A DNA stretch of 64,000 bases, from the NCBI RefSeq assembly GCF_036711975.1, contig NC_091968.1, positions 25,777,001 to 25,841,000 of the forward strand, written 5' to 3'. The translations under genes and the position numbers were made by a program. The notes beneath the pieces are model-generated. The model ran no database searches and was not told the origin of the DNA. It saw nothing but the letters and a program-made list of their open reading frames with translations. Below are positions 47,601 to 59,600 of this stretch, piece by piece (the first letter of the stretch is position 1; each line of letters starts with the position of its first letter). Source of the DNA: Onthophagus taurus (Eukaryota; Arthropoda; Insecta; Coleoptera; Scarabaeidae).

Positions 47601-50600
47601 TTTTTTATAAATGTTAAAAGAAAAATGTTAAATTAACATCTTAATAACTTTATTCAAAAAAGAAAAAGGAAAAAACTCTTAATAAATAAAAAAACTGTAC
47701 AGAGTGATTAAAAAGAAAAATAAAATTGATCACAGTTTTTTTTTGCTAGATGATTCCCCCCTCCCATTTTTCTAAATCATTTTAATTTAATTCGATTAGT
47801 GGCTTGGTATAAAAATAAGCCACCGCGTTCACCACTTGAAAATACCTTCTAAGCTTAAGCGTTTGATCCGAAACGTTTCCGTTTTTTTCCACATTCCCAC
47901 CATCTTCATTTCCATCATCTTTTCCTTCTTCATCCTTATTCTCTTCTGGTGATTGTATCTTTGGAGATAAAGGTGGTTGATCGCTCGGCGAATCCAAACT
48001 TCCCTCGTCACTGCGATACCAATTAAAACCTTCCATAAACACTTATAACAACACATTTCCACTGTGTTTAAATTATCGCGGTTTTAAGCTCAAACACGGT
48101 GTGTCTTAAATTAACCTCCAAATACTTACCTTATTCTCATTTCCGGTATAACACCGCAATGAGCTGGCGAAGGAACCGCCGTTTCATCTTCTGGTGTTTG
48201 TGGTACTGAAACCGTTGTACATTCCAAAATATATAGATTATCATAAGCTATATCCGAAATAAAATGAATATTTTCTTGAGCGCGATCGATCCGAAAGAAA
48301 CGTTCAGCTGTACAAGAATCGACGAAACACCAATCAGCAATCGGACATGGTTGATCTTCTAAAAATTTATTAATTTGATTCCTGACTTGTTCTAAATCGG
48401 ATGATGGATCGACTTCTAATGACCCAATCGTCATTGCAGCTTGCGTTAACAATTCCTTATCATAATGATGTTGTTCGTAATCAGACATTAAAATTCGGTG
48501 TAAAGTTACGTGAACGTTATCAAGAGGAACACAAGGCCCTGAGGCGGTTTTCGTTCCTTTTCGTTTCGCCAACATGGTCGCTTTGTTTAGGAGCGATAAC
48601 GTTATTATTGATGGGTTTAATTTGCACGCTTCGCCATCAACTTGCATCGGGATCGTTTTTGAGGTGATAATTTTCGCAGTACGGCATTGCGTTATGCACG
48701 TACCATGACCGCCAGCTTGTAAAAGTGGCTAAAAAAGATTTGTAAGATTATTGAAAAGGTTAAAGACACATTTTACGTGTTTTTTTGTTAATTACAATTA
48801 ATAACACAAATTATAACAACATAAACAAAGCACAACCACGAAATTTTTGTGTTAATTCTAACTTACTCACAAGTTGGTAAGTGGTTAATCCGACGACTTC
48901 AATTAATCCGTCTTCGGTGCTAGGTTCTGAAGCTCCCATGGATCGATTCCAAGGGTGTGTACCACCACCATAACTATAAATAAATAAATAAATATTAAAT
49001 TATAGGAAAATCTCGATTCTTTATTATTTAGACAAGTTTCCAATGATTACTAATGAGCTCTCTTAGATTTTTAACAACCTGGAGTAGTTATGAACCTGTT
49101 CTCAATCATTTAGACAACTTTCCAATGCTTAGCAATCAAATTTCCAGGATTTTGAACAACTTGGAATAGCTATAAACTTGCACCCAATGATTTAGACAAA
49201 CTTTCAGTAATTAGTATCAAGTTTTTAATTATTATGAACAACTTGAAATACCTATGAGCTACTTTCTAATCATTTAGACAAGCTTTGAATGATTATAAAC
49301 CCCCTTTCCATAATGATTTTTGAGCGTTTAACCAAATATCCAATGAGTGCCATCCAACCTTCAATAATTTTGAACATCTTGGGAATAACTTAAAATCAGT
49401 TCTTAATCATTTAGACAAATTTTTAATGAATCTGAACAACTTTATATAACTTAGCACAAATTTTTGAGCATTTAGACAAGTACCCAATGATTTTCAAACA
49501 AATATTAGTGATTGAGACTGATTGAGATTGCAATAGAGACTGCAAATATAAGAAAGGTACTGAACAGAAACTGCACATAAAAAAAGGACACTGGGCAAAC
49601 AAGAGGAAGAGTCAGCAGAGACCGGAAAGATATGAAAAAGACTGGTAATAGAAGAAAGAGGCTAAGCAAAAACTACAAAGACAGGAATGAAGCTAAAAAG
49701 TCTTTCTAGTGTTCAGACTCTTTTGTTTTTCCAATCTAGTATAGTAATAGAGTAGTGTTAGAAATTCTTCAAATAATGAACTTTTGGCTATAACGCACAC
49801 TCCCTTCCTCGTATTAGACATTATTGAACCCCAAATTAAATGAACTGGTAATCAAGCCCTTAAATTGATTATAGAAGTAGCAGAGGATTTGATTATTGCT
49901 ACCATTCAGCATCTAGAAACTCCAGATTATCAGGCTAAGCAGATATTCAGCGCGTCCACACAGACACATTCTCCTGAAGCACAAATAAAGCAGTACCTAG
50001 ACCTACCATTGGTAGATAAGAAACTGAATTCTTTACAGATATGAGAGTCCAAGAAGGAGATGTTGTCGAAACTGTATAAATTTTTAAATAAGTACCTCTG
50101 CGTACCAGCAACATCAGTGCCATATGAAAGAGTATTCTCAAAAGCAGGCGAGTTAACAAAGGACAGAAGAAGTAGGTTAACCAGTTTTATGATCAACATA
50201 AGAATGTTTTCTAAATGTTTGCTTTGAAATATGTATTTTGACTGACCATTCTCTATATAATCACGGAGAAAGAAATAATCATTCTGTTTTTTTACTTAAT
50301 ATTATAAAAACTGAAATGAATACAAAAACGAAGCGTGGATTCTACTAATCATTTGAGGCTCTATTTGATTTAAATATTAAAATGAGAGAGTCAGAGAAGT
50401 CAGTAAATCCCCGAAACAGCCCTGAAGTAGTGTACCGGTCAATATTCTATATAGAATTTAAGATGGCTAAACCCGAAAGTTTCTAATTCTAGGATCAGTG
50501 TTAGTTCTAGTTTTAGTACAATAAAAGTATTCAAAAATCTAGCGCACTGAGTAACAATTAAAACTAGAACTAACACTAGACCGAGAACTAGAAAGTTTCG

Positions 50601-53600
50601 GGATCTAGGTTTAGTGTTAGTTCTAGTTTTAGTTCAGTAGAAATATACATCAACCTAGTGCTTTATAATACTAATTAGCACTACCTAGCACTGTCACTGG
50701 TGACAGTGGGTGACAGTGCTAAGTAAACATTCGGGTTTAGCCATACGTCGGCTAAACCTGAATGATTCTAGTTCTAGGTCTTATGTTAGTTTTAGTGATA
50801 GTGCTAGTGTAAAACTAGAACTAACACTAGATCGACAACTAGAAACATTTGGGTTTAGCTGCACGTCTCTCAAGACGGCTAAATCCATATGATTCTAGTT
50901 CTAGGTCTTGTGTTAGTTCTAGTGATAGTGCTAGTGTAAAACTAGAACTAACACTAGAACGAAAACTAGAAACATTCGGATTTAGCCGTACGTCTCTCAA
51001 GACGGCTAATTCCGAATGATTCTAGTTCTAGGTCTTCTGTTAGTTTTAGTGATAGTGCTAGTGTAAAACTAGAACAAACACTAGACCGACAACTAGAAAC
51101 ATTTGGGTTTAGCCGCACGTCTTTCAAGACGGCTAAATCCAAATGATTCTAGTTCTAGGTCTTGTGTTAGTTCTAGTGATAGTGCTAGTGTAAAACTAGA
51201 ACTAACACTAGACCAAGAACTAGAAACATTCGGATTTAGCCGCACGTCTCTCAAGACGGCTAAATCCAAATGATTCTAGTTCTAGGTCTTGTGTTAGTTC
51301 TAGTGATAGTGCTAGTGTAAAACTAGAACTAACACTAGACCGACAACTAGAAACATTTGGGTTTAGCCGCACGTCTCTCAAGACGGCTAAATCCAAATGA
51401 TTCTAGTTCTAGGTCTTGTGTTAGTTCTAGTGATAGTGCTAATGTAAAACTAGAACTAACACTAGACCAAGAACTAGAAACATTCGGATTTAGCCGTGCG
51501 TCTCGGACGCACGGCTAAACCCGAAACTTTCTAGTTCTAGGTCTAGTGTTAGTTCTAGTTTTAGTTCAGTAGTCTACATACATTTACATTCTACGTTTTT
51601 TATCATTCTACATACATTTATAATACTAACTAGCACTACCTAGCACTGTCACTAGAACTAACACTAGACCTAGAACTAGAAACAATCGGGTTTAGCCATA
51701 CGTCTCTAAAAACGGCTAAACCCGAATGATTCTAGTTCTAGGTTTAGTGTTAGTTCTATATTTAATTCAATAAAAATACACAGCAATCTAGTGCTGAATA
51801 ACCACTAAAACTAGAACTACCGTCCTTGATTTATACATTATATAGACAACTTGGGGTATTCCCCAAATAGACAACCTAAGCTTTGACGTCACAGAAATGG
51901 GCGGAGCTTATACAGACTCCAAACAATTTCGTTGCTAACTGTGATTATGCAATTTTTAAATTAGTGTTAAACTTTGATTATATATAATATGGATTGAGCC
52001 AACGAGAGAGATAGCTTGCGCAAGGTGATCGAACCGAGATAGACATAGAAGCGTACTGACATATAATGGGCGTGCGTTAATTTATAAGATAAAAAACTAT
52101 CAATTAGAAGTAACATTTATAATACTTACAGGTGATGTGCAACTGTATTATAGCGAACTTTGCACACGAAACAATACATTTTTAAACATAACGGTGTGAC
52201 TGGCTGTGACACAACAAAACGATAAACGTCAAATGGAAGAGGTTTGACACTTTTGTGCGCATGCGCCCGTCTATTTAGTACCGTTTTATGTCTATCTTTG
52301 TTACACTTTCACATTATCGCTTTCCATCTGCGTCTATTCACCTTGAGCCACATTTTTGTTAGTAGATATATTCAGTTAGCTCAATCCATATTATATATAA
52401 TCAAAGATGTTAAAATAAATATGACATTTTTATAGCGATTTATCGTTAGCAACTGTAGTTAGCAATGAAATTGTTTGGAGTCGGTATAAGCTCCGCCCAT
52501 CTCTGTGACGTCAGACTTAGGCAGTCTATTAGATTCTATTTACAAAGCTCTAACTGCTCTAACATGTATCGTGAGAAGGTAATTAAATTTAATATTCTTA
52601 GTATTGTACCTTTGAAATTGGTTTTATTATTTATTTAATTAAGTCTTACTAGTTTCGGCCCATGGCCATCTTCAGAGACTAATGTCATAAGAGTTAACTA
52701 AGATGTCATATTGCAAAGTATTAAGTGTAATTGCAAATATTTTAAATAAAATTACTTTGAGGTTACGACAAACAACAGAACGTTAAAAAGAACGTTCTTT
52801 TTTAACGTGTTTCAAAAGTACAATACTAAGAATATTAAATTTTTTAATTACCTTCTCACGAATCAAACAACTGGTATAATGGATTTTAACTATAATTATC
52901 TAACATGTAAGACTTAAAAATGTTTTGTCCATTATATCAAGCTATTACTGTATTGAAATAATAATTATAATTATAAAACATACCTTGGAATGTTTAAAAA
53001 AACGATAGCGTGAACTTTTAATTCCTTCAATTTTGGGGTTAAATCCTTTCCATCACATTCTAATGTAACAAATTCTGCTAAACCTTTCCATTTCCTTTTT
53101 AATAAATCTTTCCCGCCCATTTGTCCGTAAAACATTTTATTCCTTAATCGGGAATTAAATTTTTCTGGGTGAGCCTCTAAAAGAATTTGTTTAAAAAAAA
53201 CCGAAAATATTAAATAACGAATCTTACCTCTAGCTTCGTGAAATTCCAAAGCGATGTGAGCATCGACTCCCAATGAATAATAATTATTAACAACGTTTAA
53301 CGGTAAATTTTCTTTTCCACCCTCGTTCGCATCGCAATTGGGGTTCTTTTGAACTTCGAGCGACCATCGATCCAACGAAACCGTTTCGGATGCGCTAATA
53401 TTGCTTAAAATCTTCGAGATGGGTTCGTCTGTGTAGCCACCGCCCCAACCCAAAGCTCGAGCTAAATCGTTTCCGGTTCCTAGCGGTAAAACCCCGACTG
53501 CTGGTGGTGGTGAGATTCCGATTTGATCGATCACGCTCAAGATCCAACCGACGGTTCCATCACCGCCGCATGCTAATATTCGCAAATTTGGTACTTTTTT

Positions 53601-56600
53601 AAAGAGTTCTACACCCGCTTTCGGACCACCTTGTGTTAAATCAAAAACTTGTCGTGGATTTAGCAGCCATTGGAATTTTTGAAGAAGTTTTACACCTTGA
53701 TTACCTCCCGATTTTGGATTTATAAAAACTATGACTGGTGTTACCGTTGTTGTTGGGATTGGTTTTATCACAAATGTTTTTTGGTCCTTTTCCTAAAGAA
53801 AAATAAATTAAATTAATTAATTTATAACAGCTAAAACTAGAATTATTAATTACAGTTTAAAACTAATTCTTTTTTTTTAGCTTTAAACTTTAATTAAAAT
53901 AATGTTGTTTTAAAAATTGATATTAATTTTTGACATTTAATCATTACCAACATAAAATTTTTAGTGGAAAAAATATTTACTTGGTTTGCATGAAATGTCA
54001 ACAAATATAATCATAACCTCACTTTTTTGAAATTAATTTTTTTAACTAAAGTTAACAATTTTAATGTAATTCAAAATTAATTAATTTAGCACTTCAATGA
54101 TTCAGGAAAAATCAGGTTCGTTAGAACAACAACTTGAAACAACTAAACGTAAAGCACTTGAAGTTCGAGGTCGACGCGCTGATTTAAAGAAAATCGAGGA
54201 TCTTGGGGCTATTTTAGGAAAACAGAGGGAATGAGATTGCAACATAATTTGAAGCAACAAATACAAGTGTGTAATCATCAATCGAGTGTTAGCGAAGATG
54301 CTCTTAAAGACTTTTCGGTGATGTTTGAACATGTCGATAAAGAGGAATCCGGTAATTCTTAATCATCAAGATATTTAAGAGTCTTTGAGAGCGATGGGTT
54401 ATGTTTTATCTGGAATTTGAAGATTTTAGATGTTGTTGATCCAAACCATGATGGTCATGTATCGTTACAGGAGTATAATAATATGGCGTTTATGAATAAT
54501 GAAACTGAGAATGTTCAAACACAAATTAACATTCGAATGTTTCTAATACTCTAGTTTTTAATTCGGAGAAGTAAAATGAAAAGTCACGTTTACACAGTAT
54601 AATTTTTGAAAGCTATTTTTTGGCGGGAGTTTTAAAACCTGAGAGGATTTTAAGTAAATTGTAGTTACGAATTTAATTACTTATTTGTTTAAACATAATA
54701 AAAACCAGAGCAAAAATCATTGCAAGTATGCAACCATATACGCAAATCGCCTATTGCACTACCAATACCGTGATATTGGTTGCATACTTGTAATGATGAC
54801 GTTGGGTACGATACTGTACTTACTTTGTCCCAAATAAAATGCAATATGTCAATATAATTTGACATTACACTAAAACCTCTTCAGACGCACGGCTAAACCC
54901 GAAACTTGTCAAAATGACGTTGACATTTCAAACCGGAAGTTTCCGGAACGTATCATGTTTGAGCTTATTTTAGAGGATTTTTCACGGTGATTGCAAATAT
55001 GTCAAAATTGAGGTTGACATTTCTGACCGGAAGTTCATCATAACTACATTGGGCGCGTTCACCAACTGTCAACGTTTGCAAACAGAGAGCAAACTGTTGG
55101 CAACATTTCTGGTGAACGCAACGCTAACTTCAAACGTGTTTGGTAAACGGCCGCCATTTTATCAATCGTATGATTTTTCCGTTAGCAAACGTAAACGATG
55201 TTTGGTGTTTGTGTCATCTTAAATTTAAAATCAACAAAAAAGAATGGCAGAAGCCCGAAATTATTTATTTAATGGGTTAGTGTATACTATCATTGAAAAA
55301 TATATAGGTATGTACCTATAAATTAATTAAAATTGTAAATAATTGTCATTAAAGCGCCATCTGTTGTTATCAAAGCATATGTTTATAGAAAAATTGGACG
55401 TTCACCAAATCACCAACGCAATCGTAACCCGTTTGCGTTTGCCAACGTAAACGGAATTCTCTGGTGAACGCGCCCATTAATATTGAAGATAAATATGTCG
55501 TGTTTGCACTCGCTTTAAAGGATTTTTAATGAAGATTACAAATATGTCAAAATTGAGGTTGACATTTTACACCTGAAGTTAGTTATCAATGTTATCATAT
55601 AATAGCCAAATGGACAATTTCATGGTGTTCTTTCATGATGTATTCTTTATTAAAAAAACCAATAACACAAAAAAGTTTTTAAATGGAAACAACCACTCTC
55701 TTATTAAATTCGTTATTTTTTTCTGATTACAAAAATATAGGGTTTGACAGGTCTATTTCTTATTGTCGTCGAAGAAATTAAATTTACAGTTTCCTGTAAA
55801 TTATAACTAAAAATTAAGAAAACATACCTATTTGATATTTGAAATACATACATTTGTTGAACTATTTAATTTATATTTGATTTACACAAAAGTTGGAATA
55901 GATTGCATTATTTCACATTTTTTATTAATATTTAATATTATTATTAAATGACTTAATAAATTATTGATAGATGGCGCTCATAAATATTTTTTTGGACTTT
56001 ATTTTTTTTAATTGAAATAAACATAACAAACTTGTTTGTATTCAACATTTTCTGAAGTGTCAAATTAAAAATCCTGTTTTTTAAGATGGATTAAGAGAAA
56101 ATTACGAAAAGTTTAACATGTTAGAATGTTACTTATTAGAAAATAAAGTAAATTTTATATAAATTTTTAATAGAATAATAATTTTTGGTTATAGTACCAT
56201 AATTTACAGGAAACTGTAAATTTAATTTTTTTTTGACGACACTAAAAAAAAGTTTATTTTTAGCTTTATTCTAAAACAATAAGAAATGGACCTATCTAAC
56301 CCCATATATTGGTAATCAGAAAACAATAACGAATTTAATAAACAAATAATCAAAAAAAAGCCTGTTTTTTAAGATAGATTAAGAAAATTACGAAAAGTTT
56401 AACATGTTAGAATGTTAAACTTTTTTTTTTCTTAAGACGCACGGCTAAATCCGAAGCTTTCTAAGCAGCCGGCAACATCTTGAATTTTCCTAGTGTAATT
56501 TTTGCTTAAAACTGATCAATAGCAACCTTTCAATTTGAAAACACTCCTCCGAATTAAAAAATAGAGTATAATGTTACTTCAATTTATTAACTTACTTTTT

Positions 56601-59600
56601 CTTTTGATTTCTTTTTAGTTGACGTCCTCTTTTTCGGACTTTTCCTTAAACTGGATTTAAAACTACCTTTTTTCGGTAATTTAATGATCCACGATGGTGG
56701 AACTATAATACTGTTGTGTACGCCCAATTTACATTCTTCCCCGATTCTTTGTATGTTGAAGCAGCTCTCTTTATTGTGATAAGCTACTTTACACCACGAA
56801 CAACTCAACGCGACGATTTCTTTACTACTGAACGATAATTTCGATTGGAATGACTGCAAAATAATACAACAGAAATTAATTACATAGGTATTTAGACATT
56901 TGATCTAATTTTAATCGACCCGATATTAAACACAAATCGTAAATTGTAGTTAATTATTAACATGCCAATCAAATGTCAGAAACATTGTGTGGTAATTAGG
57001 TCAATTTAGTACCTTTCAATCGAACAATTTAAGCTTAGTTTTTATGTTTACCTTTCCACACTGCCTACATTTCCCTTTTTCCGATCTTCTATGTACCCAG
57101 TGATGATGTATACAGGTTTGTTCTCGGTATTGACGGACCCCAACATCTCGAAAAGTAGGTTTACATGTAAATTTCACGCGATCGACGAGAATGTTGATGC
57201 ATCCCTGGTGGGCGATTACATTGCAAGCAGAACATTTCAGTCTGGGTCCGTGTTTCTACACAAATAAAAAAAAAGTGTTAAAACTATAACAAAGGGAAAC
57301 AATAAGAAGTAAAACTATGTTGGAATAAATTTGTATCTGGAGGAGACTTTGAAAATTGAGAAATTGTTTTTGTTTCGCGTGGTTAGGAAGAACAATTTCC
57401 ATTTTTTCATTCTTTTTTTTTTGAAGTGTGATGAGGATAAAAAAACGAGGGTGGAAAATTGAGATAACAGGAAAAGAAAGAGGCAGTTATTATTCAAGAA
57501 TTCCAATTAAACGGGAACGAACGGGACGGTTTTAGTAGTGTTGTTTTCCCAACTTCGAGCGTGCAATAACGGATGGGTTGGTATTCGAGGGAAAATTTAT
57601 TTTTAATTAAAAAAAATTGTAGTCTTAACATAACTATTCACAGATATTGATTATTTTACATTTAATTTAATCGAAACCACATAATTTTTTTTTGAAAAGA
57701 ACCTTTCATTACTGAAAAACAACCTATATTTAGAGAAATGAATTGAAAGGGTCATTCGAGATAAAACCAGGGGTCGTTTTGAAAATCGTACCTGGTGGAT
57801 TATTTTTTTTTGTGTTGAAATGTAACACCACGAGCCCCAACTGGGGATAACAAACGACGCGAGGCCCCCCATTATTCTCCGTTATGACAGAAATAATGAC
57901 GTATGACACCGTGTTTATTTCAAAGGTTTTTCAACCACATTTTTTTTCCCAACACCCTAATTTGTTCTTTGTTCCCAATATCGTTTTCAACCATTTTATA
58001 CAAAAAATAAAGCATTAAAAAAATATTTTAGCAAAATCTAGTTAAAAAAACAATATTTAGGGATTAAACGGATGTTTAATTTCCATATAAACATGGCAAA
58101 TAAATAAATAACCAGTAGCCAACCCAACCCTACTATTAAGATACTACGTTCTTCTTTCAAAGGACTTGATACTCATGACAGAAGACGAGATACTACATAT
58201 CTTTTAATTTATATAGAATTTAAGTCTATCTTCATAAAATAACCTTTAAAATGAATCCAAACATGACGCATTTGTCTACTAAAACCAAAAAGTTCGAGCT
58301 TTCCACTTTTAATTTTGACATATTTGTCCCCTTCATAAAAAATCCTTTAAAATGAGTCCAAACTCGATATATTTAATTTTAATATTAATGGAGATACAAT
58401 CACTTCCGGTTTGAAACGTCAACGTCAATTTTGACATATTTGTCATCTTCATTAAAAAACCTTTAAAATGAGTCCAAACATGGCGCACTTATCTCAAAAA
58501 ACAAAAAAGTTAGAATAAAAACCATTAAACCCGAAGTTAGCAACAATCAAGATAGCAATTTAATTTTTAAATGTTAATACCAACCTTAATTTTTGATTTT
58601 TTTTATTATATTTTTGTTTTTGTGACACATATTAAGACATTTTATAAAAATTAATGTCAAAATGACATTGACATTTCAAACCGGAAGTTGCTTATGTCTC
58701 GAGTAATATTGGAATTAAACCTGTCATGTTTGGACTCATTTTAAAGGATTTTTCACAACGATTACAAATATGTCAAAATTGACGTTGACATTCTTAACCG
58801 GAAGTTGACCATAACTTCATTAATATTGAAGATAAATATGTCGTGTTTGTACTCATTTTAAAGGATTTTTAATGAACATTACAAATTTGTCAAAACTGAG
58901 GTTGACATTTTAAACCTGAAGTTAGTTATCATATAATAGACACATGAACAACTTCATGGTGTTATTTCATGATGTATTCTTTATTAAAAAAAACTTTAAA
59001 TTGAGTCCAAACTCGATATATTTAACTTTAATATTAATGGAGATACAATCACTTCCGGTTTGAAACGTCAACGTCAATTTTGACATATTTGTCATCTTCA
59101 TTAAAAAACCTTTAAAATGTGTCCAAACATGACACATTTATGTCAAAAAACAAAATAGTTTGAATAAAAAAAAACATTAAACCCGAAGTTAGCAACAATG
59201 AAGATAGCAATTTAATTTTTAAATATTAATACCAACCTTAATTTTTGATTTTTTTATTATATTTTTGTTTTTGTGACACATATTAAGACATTTTATAAAA
59301 ATTAATATGTCAAAATGACATTGACATTTCAAACCGGAAGTTGCTTACATCTCGAGTAATATTGGAATTAAACCTGTCATGTTTGGACTCATTTTAAAGG
59401 ATTTTTCACAACGATTACAAATATGTCAAAATTGACGTTGACATTCTTAACCGGAAGTTGATCATAACTTCATTAATATTGAAGATAAATATGTCGTGTT
59501 TGTACTCATTTTAAAGGATTTTTAATGGCGATTACAAATATGTCAAAACTGAGGTTGACATTTTAAACCTGAAGTTAGTTATCATATAATAGACACATGA

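Noticed and set aside
47782-48042. Separate gene starting [10 protein letters not shown]
   Set aside because: The first residues are intronic. The acidic stretch from 48010 to 47846 is an rdgA linker exon by phase.
49930-50199. Minus-strand ORFs of 89 and 70 codons
   Set aside because: Antisense shadows of the hAT transposase fragment.
50745-51520. CRISPR-like array in the 127-bp repeats
   Set aside because: There are no variable spacers; the repeats are head-to-tail and palindromic.
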